17,910 bases of DNA from UBA2428 sp002343545 (GTDB taxonomy: Bacteria > Bdellovibrionota > UBA2428). Where the stretch lies: NCBI GenBank assembly GCA_937952285.1, contig CALFZE010000070.1, positions 1-17,910 of the forward strand, given 5' to 3'. The notes under the pieces are model-generated. The model did no database searches. It was not told the origin of the DNA and was given only the letters and a program-made list of their open reading frames with translations. Shown here piece by piece: positions 1 to 6,746 of the stretch. The first letter of the stretch is position 1. Each line of letters begins with the position of its first letter. The position numbers were made by a program, and so were the translations under genes.

Positions 1-401
1 GTCGAACGGAAGTTGCGGCTCGGATTCGCGAGGGAGGGACGCGAGGTTTCGTAGACGGGAGCGTCGCCCTCGGTGCCTTCGGCGCCGGCCGTCAGCGCGG
101 ACGGGATGGAGACGTCCAAACGCTCGTCGGCCTTGGCGGCGGGCGAGCTCTCGGCGATTTCGGGCCGCGAGGTCGAACCCGAAGCGCGCGAAACGGAGCG
201 CGCGCGGGACGAGTCGCCGCCCGAGGGCAAGGCCTTGCGGCCCGCGCGAACTTCGGGATCCGCGGTCTTCGTCTTGGGCGGCGGCTGGAGGCGGCGATTG
301 GATTTGTCGAAGATCTGCGCGACGCGGCCCGGGACGGCGGCCGAAACCGTCGTCATCCCGAGCGAAGCCAAGACCAGCGCGGACGTCGAAAAGAGTTTCA
401 T
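1..401 (-). CDS. Exported Ser/Pro/Arg-rich protein, N-terminal part (runs off the left edge)
   Basis: The frame opens at an ATG at 401 and has no stop down to base 1, giving about 133 residues of an incomplete protein. The ATG overlaps the TGA of the upstream mlaD-like gene (ATGA, 398-401), so the two are almost certainly co-translated. Residues 1-22 look like a Sec signal peptide: MKLF, then a hydrophobic stretch ending near VSAA. The following 110 residues have low complexity, rich in Ser, Pro, Ala, Arg and Gly, with no recognisable domain and no further membrane segment. I infer a periplasmic or envelope protein that works with the MCE protein, but it does not look like MlaC. Function is unknown; the C-terminal domain lies outside the window. 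Confidence 0.75.
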   Translation of the reverse strand, partial: MKLFSTSALVLASLGMTTVSAAVPGRVAQIFDKSNRRLQPPPKTKTADPEVRAGRKALPSGGDSSRARSVSRASGSTSRPEIAESSPAAKADERLDVSIPSALTAGAEGTEGDAPVYETSRPSLANPSRNFRS

Positions 402-1234
402 CGCGTTTCCCCCGTCTCGACCGGAATCTTCTTGGTCGAAAAGTTCACTTTCACGCCGTCTTCGAGCATGAGACGGCGCAGGTCGTTGATGTGGATCGCG
501 TTCCCCTTGCGGAGCAACGCCTGGAACTGCGCCCACGAATCCGAGGCGCCGCTGTTCTTCATGCCCTGCACGCCCTCGTTCAGGGTCGCCACGGCCTGGC
601 GAAGGTCGCCGCTCATCTGCGAGAAGTTCCGCAGCAACGTCGTGAGTTCGCGCCGCTGCTCGGGGCTCATCGTCGAGAGCACCTTGTTCAGGTTCTTGGC
701 GAGGTCGTTGAGCGAGGTGAAGATCTCCTTCAGGTCGCCCTTGTTCTCGTTGAAGAAGCCGCGCAGGTCCCCGAAGATGCCGTAGCCCTGGCTCAGAAGC
801 TGGTCGACGCGCGGCGGATCCACACCGCGAAGCGTGACGCCGGGCTCGACGGGCGCGCCCGCGCCGGGCACGACCTCGACGTAACGTTCGCCGATGAGGC
901 CCGCGAGGTTCACGAAGAGCTGCGAGTCCACGGTCACGCGGGGCAAGGCCTCGCGCGAGATCTCGAGCTCGAGCTTGAGGAGTTCGGGCGCGCCGGGATC
1001 GAAGCGAATGTCCGCGACGCGGCCGACGCGGATGCCGCCCAGGCGGACGGGGCTGCCGCGCTCGACGCCGCCCGCGAAGTTGTACGTCACGTAGATCTTG
1101 CGGGAAGGACCGAGGCCGAGAGCGCCCATCCAGTACGCGAAGACCATGGCGAGCACGATGGAGAGCGCGAAGAGAGCCCCCACGACCATGCGCTTACGCC
1201 GCAGCTCGCGCCGCTCCAACTCCTCGATGTCCAT
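398..1234 (-). CDS. mlaD: MCE/MlaD-family lipid-transport substrate-binding protein
   Basis: 278 residues from the ATG at 1234. A charged N-terminus (residues 1-15) is followed by one membrane segment at about 16-36. An MCE domain follows at about 46-125, with the typical pattern 'GVERGSPVRLGGIRVGRV', then hydrophobic beta strands ending in RYVEVVPG. The C-terminal half (about 150-230) is predicted helical, as expected for MCE proteins that form hexameric rings in the inner membrane and pass phospholipids between membranes. The partners MlaE (permease) and MlaF (ATPase) are not in the window. The gene overlaps the next minus-strand gene by four bases. A box CATACT ends six bases before the ATG, and a sigma-54-like site lies at 1270-1286, so the promoter is ambiguous. 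Family call is firm; the exact Mla role is inferred. Confidence 0.85.
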   Translation of the reverse strand: MDIEELERRELRRKRMVVGALFALSIVLAMVFAYWMGALGLGPSRKIYVTYNFAGGVERGSPVRLGGIRVGRVADIRFDPGAPELLKLELEISREALPRVTVDSQLFVNLAGLIGERYVEVVPGAGAPVEPGVTLRGVDPPRVDQLLSQGYGIFGDLRGFFNENKGDLKEIFTSLNDLAKNLNKVLSTMSPEQRRELTTLLRNFSQMSGDLRQAVATLNEGVQGMKNSGASDSWAQFQALLRKGNAIHINDLRRLMLEDGVKVNFSTKKIPVETGETR

Positions 1235-1269
1235 CCGCTTAGTATGCCGCGTCGTCGGAACGCGACGGA

Positions 1270-1286
1270 AGCAAGGACTCCGCCAA
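1270..1286 (-). promoter_or_regulatory. Possible sigma-54 promoter (-24/-12) for the mlaD-like gene
   Basis: Read on the minus strand the site is TTGGCGGAGTCCTTGCT. It keeps TTGGC at -24, TTGCT at -12 and the GG-N10-GC spacing, but misses the ACG of the -24 block (consensus YTGGCACGRNNNTTGCW). Transcription would start near 1259, about 25 bases before the ATG. It is weaker than the two sites at 10662 and 11420. Confidence 0.35.
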
Positions 1287-1344
1287 AAAACCTGTCGTGC
1301 TCATCGTGCTCGTCATTCTTTTGGCCCGTCGGCCAATCGAGCAC
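1285..1344 (-). terminator. Nested hairpin followed by a T-run; possible terminator of the PP2C/rhomboid-like transcript
   Basis: Two nested inverted repeats are present. The outer pair is GTGCTCG (1306-1312) with CGAGCAC (1338-1344). The inner pair is TTGGCC (1321-1326) with GGCCAA (1331-1336) around a four-base loop. A second copy of GTGCTC lies at 1297-1302 and gives an alternative outer stem. On the minus strand this is followed by six T residues at 1290-1285. The distance between stem and T-run depends on which outer pairing forms, so this is a non-standard terminator at best. Confidence 0.35.
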
Positions 1345-1349
1345 TCAGC

Positions 1350-1464
1350 GGTGTCCCAAAAAGCGTTTCCAATGTTTTCGGGGTCCCCTTACGGCTTTCA
1401 GCTCCCGGGCCGCAATGCCGCCAAAACGCGGCCCCAAGAGATTGTAAACCCGATCTGGGACACC
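1350..1464. repeat. 115-base unit bounded by 9-base inverted repeats
   Basis: GGTGTCCCA at 1350-1358 and TGGGACACC at 1456-1464 are perfect inverted copies. Between them lie a GGGGTCCCC palindrome (1380-1388) and a GGGCCGC/GCGGCCC hairpin (1407-1413 with 1428-1434). The unit appears less GC-rich than the neighbouring genes and abuts the stop codon of the minus-strand gene at 1467. I saw no convincing target-site duplication. It could be a small non-autonomous element, an intergenic repeat, or the 3' structure of the upstream mRNA. Confidence 0.4.
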
Positions 1465-1466
1465 CT

Positions 1467-2114
1467 TCAGGGACTCGTCGAGTCGGGCAACGCGGATTCG
1501 ACCGCGAAGCCGAAGAGAAACGAGAACATCGACAGCGCGTAGGGCATCGGGCCGCCCCCCAAGAAGTCGGGGAGCGCCAAGTTTCCGATGAGCAGGTAGA
1601 AAAACCAGAAGAAGAGCAGGACGTAGCTCGGCACGTCGAGCAAGCGGATCCAACCCGGTCCGATCACGAGCGTGTAGACGTTCGACCAGATCTCGCGGCG
1701 CATCTCCATGCCCAGCAGCACGCCGACGAAGGCTTCGGGGCAGAGCACGGGCACGACCGAGGTCGGGTAAATGCGCGCGAAGAAGGCGATCGAGAGCCAA
1801 GTTCCCCCGAGGGCGATCGGCAACGCGAGCCACGCCGGGCGACGTTCGAAGAGGCGGCCGGTGAAGACCCACAAGTAAACGAGGGTGACGCCGAGGCTCC
1901 AGAGGTTGGGATGAAAAATCCAGGCCAGGCCGCCCTGCCCCGCGGGGTCCGACGCCCGCCAATGCGAAGGATTCAGCGCGACCTGGACGAGGAACGCCTC
2001 GCGCGGGCCCGGCCAGAGGCGCGCGACGAGCTCCGCCGCCAAGAAAAAGGCGACGAGCGCGACCGAGAGGCGGGGAAAGCGGCGCAGCGGCTCGGAGGGG
2101 CGCAGCGGGAGCAT
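1467..2114 (-). CDS. Rhomboid-like polytopic membrane protein, probably not a protease
   Basis: 215 residues from the ATG at 2114, four bases after the TGA of the PP2C gene, so the two are translationally linked. About six membrane segments are visible, near residues 16-34, 72-90, 95-115, 120-137, 163-181 and 189-207. The stretch from NPSHWRASD through FHPNLWSLGVTLVYLWVFTG to RLFER resembles the start of rhomboid proteins (W-R, then a His, then a membrane helix ending in G-x-x-x-E). The catalytic GxSG serine is absent: the matching helix reads LCPEAFVGVLLG. There is no histidine in the last helices. If the fold call is right, this is a rhomboid pseudoprotease. It may otherwise be an unrelated six-helix membrane protein. 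Confidence 0.6.
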   Translation of the reverse strand: MLPLRPSEPLRRFPRLSVALVAFFLAAELVARLWPGPREAFLVQVALNPSHWRASDPAGQGGLAWIFHPNLWSLGVTLVYLWVFTGRLFERRPAWLALPIALGGTWLSIAFFARIYPTSVVPVLCPEAFVGVLLGMEMRREIWSNVYTLVIGPGWIRLLDVPSYVLLFFWFFYLLIGNLALPDFLGGGPMPYALSMFSFLFGFAVESALPDSTSP

Positions 2115-2118
2115 GTCG

Positions 2119-2832
2119 TCAGACGACCTCGAAGACGACGACGGACACGTTGTCCTCGCCCCCGTTCAGGTTCGCGAGGTCGACGAGGTTCACGACGGCG
2201 GCGTCGACGGAGTGGTTCTGCAGGACCTGCGCGATCTGGGGGTTGTTCACCATACCGCTCAGGCCGTCGCTGCAGATCAGATAACGGTCCCCGCGCTGGG
2301 CCTTGCGGTTGAAGAGGTCGACCTGGACGTTCGGCTCGTAACCGACCGAGCGGGTGATGACGTTCTTCTGGAACTGATCGAGATTGTGCTCGGTGATGAG
2401 GCCCGCCTTGAGCAGCTCGTAGACCTGCGAGTGGTCCTCGGTGATCTGGAAGAGCTCGCCTTCGCGGAAGAGATAGCAGCGCGAGTCGCCGACCTGGGCG
2501 ATCTGCAACCATTCGCCGTCCATCGCCGCGGCCGTGAGCGTCGTGCCCATGCCGGAGAGCTTGGGATTCTGCGCGGCCTGCTGGTGGATGGCGCGGTTGC
2601 AGAACTTGACGGCTTCGACCATGCGTTGCGGGACGGGCAGGTTCGTGGCTTCGGAGAAAACGCGCTCCAGGGTTTTGACCGCGATGGACGACGCGACTTC
2701 GCCGCCGCTGTGGCCGCCCATGCCGTCGGCCACGGCGAAGAGCCCGAGCGACTCGTTCACGAGGATCGAGTCCTGGTTGTTGCTCCGCTTCTTGCCGATG
2801 TCGCTTTTGCCCGAAACCTTGATCTGAAACAT
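2119..2832 (-). CDS. PP2C-type Ser/Thr protein phosphatase
   Basis: 237 residues from the ATG at 2832. A longer frame continues upstream, but homology to PP2C begins exactly here with MFQIKVSGKSDIGKKRSNNQD. The PP2C metal-binding motifs are all present: R-x-x-N-Q-D ending at D21, VADGMGGHSGGE with D36-G37, VGDSRCYLF at 114-122, SDGLSGMV with D189, and a C-terminal DNVSVVVFE with D227. It is a soluble, single-domain enzyme of about normal bacterial size that would dephosphorylate Ser/Thr-phosphorylated proteins using Mn or Mg. No kinase gene is next to it here. It precedes the rhomboid-like membrane gene by four bases and diverges from an L,D-transpeptidase gene, which suggests, without proving, a role in envelope control. 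Confidence 0.93.
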   Translation of the reverse strand: MFQIKVSGKSDIGKKRSNNQDSILVNESLGLFAVADGMGGHSGGEVASSIAVKTLERVFSEATNLPVPQRMVEAVKFCNRAIHQQAAQNPKLSGMGTTLTAAAMDGEWLQIAQVGDSRCYLFREGELFQITEDHSQVYELLKAGLITEHNLDQFQKNVITRSVGYEPNVQVDLFNRKAQRGDRYLICSDGLSGMVNNPQIAQVLQNHSVDAAVVNLVDLANLNGGEDNVSVVVFEVV

Positions 2833-2847
2833 TCGCCCTCGCCCGAC

Positions 2848-2856
2848 AGCATAACA
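2848..2856 (-). promoter_or_regulatory. Possible extended -10 promoter for the PP2C gene
   Basis: The minus strand reads TGTTATGCT, which fits the extended -10 form TG-N-TATnnT. It would start the transcript near 2841, about nine bases before the ATG at 2832. No convincing -35 box was found, which is acceptable for extended -10 promoters. Confidence 0.35.
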
Positions 2857-2884
2857 GGGGGTGGCCGGGCGGGCACCTGGGGCC

Positions 2885-2913
2885 TTCAAGTTTCGACGCG
2901 GCTTTCCGATAAG
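2885..2913 (+). promoter_or_regulatory. Possible sigma-70 type promoter for the L,D-transpeptidase gene
   Basis: TTCAAG (2885-2890) and GATAAG (2908-2913) are separated by 17 bases. Transcription would begin about at the ATG (2921), so the mRNA would have little or no leader. Both boxes are only moderate matches. Confidence 0.3.
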
Positions 2914-2920
2914 AAGTCCT

Positions 2921-3730
2921 ATGATTTCGAATTTCTCCGGAAAGCTCACGCGTCTCGGCGCCGGCCTCTTTTTGTTCGCGTCGGTCGACGCCGTCTCCGG
3001 GACCGACATCCGCTCGGAGCTGACGCGCGAGCAATTCGCCGCGAAACGTTTTCAGCTCACCGTCATCAAGACGCCCGACAAGCACCTCGCCGTGCCGAAG
3101 AACTTTCTCTTCATCCCGCAGACGAAGTACATCACGGACCAGGTCGTCATCCTCGAGGTCGACCGCAAGGTCGTCGCGGCCTTCGTGACCTCGACCGGCA
3201 ACACGGCGATCGGCAAAAACACGCCGGAGGGCTACTTCCTCATTTCGCCCTCGGAGTGCAGCATCAACAAGGAGTCCAGCATCTACAAGTCCGAGATGGA
3301 CTGGGCCATGATGTTCTGCGCACCCTACGGCATCCACTCCACGACGGAATCCCACTACTGCGAGCTCGGTGCCGAGGCCTCCGCCGGCTGCGCGCGTCTC
3401 CTGCGCTCGAGCGCGACGGATCTCTTTAAGATGGCGACGGGACTCGCGCCCGTACCGGGCCTCGGCACGGTGAACTTCGTCGGCGCGAAGGGCGGCAGCC
3501 AGGCCGCCATCCAGATCCTGGGCGCGGGCGCCGCGACCGCGGAGTTCTGGAACAGCTTCGACGACGAGCAACGCAAAACGATCGACCTGCTGCTGACGGC
3601 GAACCGCGCCGAGATCCAGCGCGAGATCACGAAGTTCGAGAAGGAAGGCGACACGCCCGACGATCCCGCCGAAACCTGGGACGACACGAACAAGCGCGAG
3701 TGGCCCGAAGCCCCGCGCGTGCGCCCCTAG
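2921..3730 (+). CDS. L,D-transpeptidase (YkuD domain), exported
   Basis: 269 residues from the ATG at 2921; the longer upstream frame overlaps the PP2C promoter region and precedes the signal peptide. Residues 1-26 are a likely signal peptide. The YkuD domain spans about 73-162: a strand pair DQVVILEVDRKVVAAFVTS, then T-G-N and K-N-T-P-E-G-Y-F, then the catalytic block. His139 lies in 'YGIHS' and Cys157 in 'SAGCARL'. These match the family pattern H-x(14-17)-[S/T]-H-G-C, except that the second His is Ala155. The enzyme class cross-links peptidoglycan or attaches proteins to it through meso-diaminopimelate. The C-terminal 100 residues are helical and hydrophilic, with no known domain. Its stop overlaps the convergent pmbA-like stop. 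Confidence 0.85.
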   Translation: MISNFSGKLTRLGAGLFLFASVDAVSGTDIRSELTREQFAAKRFQLTVIKTPDKHLAVPKNFLFIPQTKYITDQVVILEVDRKVVAAFVTSTGNTAIGKNTPEGYFLISPSECSINKESSIYKSEMDWAMMFCAPYGIHSTTESHYCELGAEASAGCARLLRSSATDLFKMATGLAPVPGLGTVNFVGAKGGSQAAIQILGAGAATAEFWNSFDDEQRKTIDLLLTANRAEIQREITKFEKEGDTPDDPAETWDDTNKREWPEAPRVRP

Positions 3731-5049
3731 AGCACCTTCAAGCGACGCAGCACGACGCTCGGCGAACCGACGCGCCCGCGCCACGTGAGATCGCGGCCGA
3801 CGGCCTCGATGTCGTGCATGAGATCGCGCGGATTCCATTCCACGAGCACGTCGCGGAAGGCCTCTTTGGGTTCGCCGCGGTCAAGGTGGCAGCCCGAGAT
3901 GCGCGCGAGGCAAGGCTTGGCCCACTCGGGCTTCGCGAGCGGCACCCACGCGAGGATCTGGATCCCGCGGCCGAGATCGCGGGCGAGGTCGACGGGGTCC
4001 TTGGCGCCGGGTTCGAGCTGGAGATTGTGCAAACGGGAGTCGATGCGACCCGTCGAGAAGTCTACGAGGCCGTGCCCCGACGACGCCGCGCCGGCCCAGG
4101 CCGCCGTCTCGACGGTGTGGATCGGGTTCAGGAAGATCCCTTCCTTCACGAGGTCCAGGCGCTCCGTCGGCGTGCCTTCGTCGTCGAAGAGGCGGCTGCC
4201 GACCCGCTTCTGGATGAGCGGATCGTCGTAAATGTTGAGACGCCCGCTGCCGACGGGCTCGCCGGGCTTGAGCGGGCTCGTGTCCCCGCGAAAGACGCCC
4301 TTGAGCTCGCGCATGAGCTGCGCCGCTACGACGGGCGAAAGCAGCGCGGGGTACTCGCCCCCGGCCAGCATCGGCGCCGCATCCTTGAGCTTGGCCAGGA
4401 GCAGGCCAAGATTACGACCGAAGCCGGACCAGTCCGTGTCGTAGTAGTGGCTTTCCTCGACGAAGTCGCCGACGCGTTGGAAGTCCGTGCCCGAAGGCGC
4501 CCGCACGCTCGCCTCGAGCCCGAAAAGCGTGCTCGCGGCCAGCAGCGGACGGGGCAAGGACGTGGCCCAGACCCAGCGTCGATCGCGTCGCTCCATAAAG
4601 TCCGCGGCCGAAACGAAGGCATCGGGCCGCGCTTTCTTCACGTGGCCGACGAAGTTCATGAGCCGGCCGACTTTTTCTTCGTGCGGGATGCTGCCGTAGG
4701 TCTCGTCGTAGGCGGGCATGTGCTCGCTCGCCTCGCTCGCGTAACGGCGGTCGAGGATCGGCGGCAGGTCCTCGCTTTCGCGCAGGACGGAGTGGGCGCG
4801 CAACAAAAGGTCGCGGATATCCGCGCTCGCCGCCGAAGATCCGACGATGCGCACGCGTTTGGATCCGCGCCGCATCGACACGGAGAGCATAATACGGCCG
4901 ACGATGGAGCTTTCGCGCACCTTCTCGCCGCGCAACTGCAATCGCGTTTCCTGCCGCTCGACGGCGCAGGCCTCGAGGTCGTCGTAGCCGCCGAAGCCCG
5001 CCGCGGTCGCGCGCAGGACCTCGATGAGCCCTTCCGCCGACGTCGTCAT
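3727..5049 (-). CDS. pmbA: TldE/PmbA-type protein of the TldD/PmbA family
   Basis: 440 residues from the ATG at 5049, which overlaps the TGA of recN (ATGA). The family signature is clear in the C-terminal half: GSGRLNIYDDPLIQKRVGSR, then LFDDEGTPTE with Phe288-Asp-Asp-Glu-Gly292, and LVKEGIFLN. There is no HExxxH metal motif, so this is the PmbA/TldE-like subunit rather than the TldD metalloprotease. TldE forms a heterodimer with TldD, which cleaves peptides; in E. coli the pair acts on microcin precursors and the CcdA antitoxin. No TldD partner is in this window. It is the last gene of the nadK-recN-pmbA operon and may have a housekeeping proteolysis role. The family call is strong, but the sequence is diverged, so PmbA as a name is by similarity only. 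Confidence 0.82.
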   Translation of the reverse strand: MTTSAEGLIEVLRATAAGFGGYDDLEACAVERQETRLQLRGEKVRESSIVGRIMLSVSMRRGSKRVRIVGSSAASADIRDLLLRAHSVLRESEDLPPILDRRYASEASEHMPAYDETYGSIPHEEKVGRLMNFVGHVKKARPDAFVSAADFMERRDRRWVWATSLPRPLLAASTLFGLEASVRAPSGTDFQRVGDFVEESHYYDTDWSGFGRNLGLLLAKLKDAAPMLAGGEYPALLSPVVAAQLMRELKGVFRGDTSPLKPGEPVGSGRLNIYDDPLIQKRVGSRLFDDEGTPTERLDLVKEGIFLNPIHTVETAAWAGAASSGHGLVDFSTGRIDSRLHNLQLEPGAKDPVDLARDLGRGIQILAWVPLAKPEWAKPCLARISGCHLDRGEPKEAFRDVLVEWNPRDLMHDIEAVGRDLTWRGRVGSPSVVLRRLKVL

Positions 5050-6746
5050 GCCTCGGCCCCTTCCGCCTGCTTGAGCATTTCCTTCGCGAGGCTGAGCGCC
5101 GCCTTCGAAGCGGAGCCGCCCAGCATGCGCGCGATCTCGGCCGGTCGCGCCGAGGCCTTCAGGCCTTCGACGCAGGTCCGCGTGCGACCTTCCTCGGTGC
5201 GCTTCTCGATGCGGAACTGATGGTGGGCGTGCGAGGCGACCTGCGCAAGGTGGGTCACCACGAGCACCTGGTTTTCCTCGGCGATGGCGCGCAGACGGGC
5301 CGCCACGGCGATCGCCGTCTCGCCGCCGATGCCGGTGTCGACTTCGTCGAAGAGGTAGACGCCGATCTCGGAGCGGCTCGCCACGATGTGCTTGAGCGCG
5401 AGCATGATGCGCGAGAGCTCGCCGCCGCTGGCGACTTCGCCGAGACGCGCCGGGGGTTGGCCGGCGTTCGCCGAGAAGAGCGCCTCGATCGAGGTCACGC
5501 CGTCCGTGCCGGGCTCGCCCGTGTCGACCAGGCGCAGCTCGAGGCGGGCCTGCTTCATGCCGAGCACGCGCACGTCGGCTTGCCACTTTTTGGTGAGCGA
5601 CTCGGCGGCGCGCATGCGGCGGCCGTGCAATCCGCGCGCCTTCGCGAGGGCGGTCGCCGAGAGGCGCTCGACTTGCGAGCGCAAAGCCTCGAGGCGCGGT
5701 CCCGAGCTCGACGCCTCGTCCAGGTCGCGTTGGGCTTTCTCGAGGATGAGGGCGAGTCCCGCCGCGTCCGTGCCGTACTTGCGGCGGAGACGATGGAACT
5801 GCGAGAGCTTCGACTCGGCCGTCTCCAAAGCCTCGGGATCGACTTCGAGCGAGCCCAAGAGTTGGGCGAGCTGGCGCGAGAGCTCGGCCGTCGAAGCTTC
5901 GACTTCGTGGGAAAGGCGCAAGGCTTCTTCGAAGGCCGCGCCGTAAGCGGAGAGGCCACGCAGTTCCTTGTCGCAGAGTTGCAAGGAGGTGAGCGCGCCC
6001 GAGCCTTCGCCTTCGTCGCCGTCGACGAGACGACGGCAAGTATCGAGGGCCTTGCGGATCTTCTCGACGCTGCCCAGGCGTCCGCGCAGCGCGGAGAGAC
6101 GCTCTTCCTCGGCGGCGGCTTCGGCCGTGATCCCCGCTTTGTCGAGTTCGTCGACTTGAAAGCGCAGGTAGTCCAGGCGAGCGGCGCGTTCGGCCTCTTC
6201 GCCCTCGAGACGCTCGAGTTCGAGACGGGCCTTGTGCCAAGCTTCAAAATCCACGCGGTAGTCGCGCAGTTCGTCGCGAAGACCGCCGAACTGGTCGACC
6301 ACGTCGAGCACGTACTCTTCACGACCCAAGCGCAAAAATTCATGCTGGCCGGAGATTTCGATCCAGTCGCCCAGGAGCTCTTGGAGCTGCGCCCGGGTCG
6401 CGGAGCGGCCCTGCACCCAAATGCGGTTACGGCCGTCCGTCGAAATCTCGCGGCGGACGAGCAGGAGCGAAGCCTGCTCGGAATCGAAGTCAAAACCCAT
6501 CTCGAGCGCGCGGCGGCGAGTCTCGGGATCGCGCGTGACGTCGAAGACACCTTCGACCTCGGCGTTCGTCGCGCCGAAGCGCACGAGCTGCGAGCGCGCC
6601 TTCGCCCCCAAAAGCAAAGTGATCGCGTCGAGGAGCAAACTCTTTCCGGCGCCGGTCTCGCCCGTGAAGGCGGTCATTCCGTCGCGGAACTCGAGGCTCA
6701 CGTCCTCGACGATGGCGAAATTCCGGATGCGCAATTCAAGTAGCAC
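5046..6746 (-). CDS. recN: DNA repair ATPase RecN
   Basis: 566 residues, the normal RecN length. I chose the GTG at 6746 because it gives the standard N-terminus MLLELRIRNFAIVEDVSLEF and is preceded by a textbook ribosome site; an upstream TTG at 6767 is in frame but poorly placed. Walker A is GETGAGKS at 29-36. A long coiled-coil region covers about 150-370. The ABC signature is ASGGELSRI beginning at residue 439, Walker B ends in FDEVD at 466-470, and the H-loop is VTHLAQVA. RecN is an SMC-like protein that holds broken DNA ends together and helps recombination repair. The gene overlaps the end of nadK by 11 bases and the start of pmbA by four, so the three are one translation-coupled operon. 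I saw no LexA box that I could support. Confidence 0.96.
   Translation of the reverse strand: MLLELRIRNFAIVEDVSLEFRDGMTAFTGETGAGKSLLLDAITLLLGAKARSQLVRFGATNAEVEGVFDVTRDPETRRRALEMGFDFDSEQASLLLVRREISTDGRNRIWVQGRSATRAQLQELLGDWIEISGQHEFLRLGREEYVLDVVDQFGGLRDELRDYRVDFEAWHKARLELERLEGEEAERAARLDYLRFQVDELDKAGITAEAAAEEERLSALRGRLGSVEKIRKALDTCRRLVDGDEGEGSGALTSLQLCDKELRGLSAYGAAFEEALRLSHEVEASTAELSRQLAQLLGSLEVDPEALETAESKLSQFHRLRRKYGTDAAGLALILEKAQRDLDEASSSGPRLEALRSQVERLSATALAKARGLHGRRMRAAESLTKKWQADVRVLGMKQARLELRLVDTGEPGTDGVTSIEALFSANAGQPPARLGEVASGGELSRIMLALKHIVASRSEIGVYLFDEVDTGIGGETAIAVAARLRAIAEENQVLVVTHLAQVASHAHHQFRIEKRTEEGRTRTCVEGLKASARPAEIARMLGGSASKAALSLAKEMLKQAEGAEA

Noticed and set aside
1297..1542. Plus-strand 81-codon frame in the 1235-1466 gap
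   Set aside because: It has no ribosome site, crosses the inverted repeats and the end of the minus-strand gene, and shows no domain.
2833..3009. N-terminal extension of the PP2C frame to 3009
   Set aside because: The extra 59 residues have no PP2C similarity and would overlap the divergent L,D-transpeptidase gene and both promoters.
1973..3838. 621-codon minus-strand frame across the PP2C and L,D-transpeptidase genes
   Set aside because: It runs through two genes with full catalytic motifs in other frames, and its product is Arg/Ala-rich without any recognisable domain.
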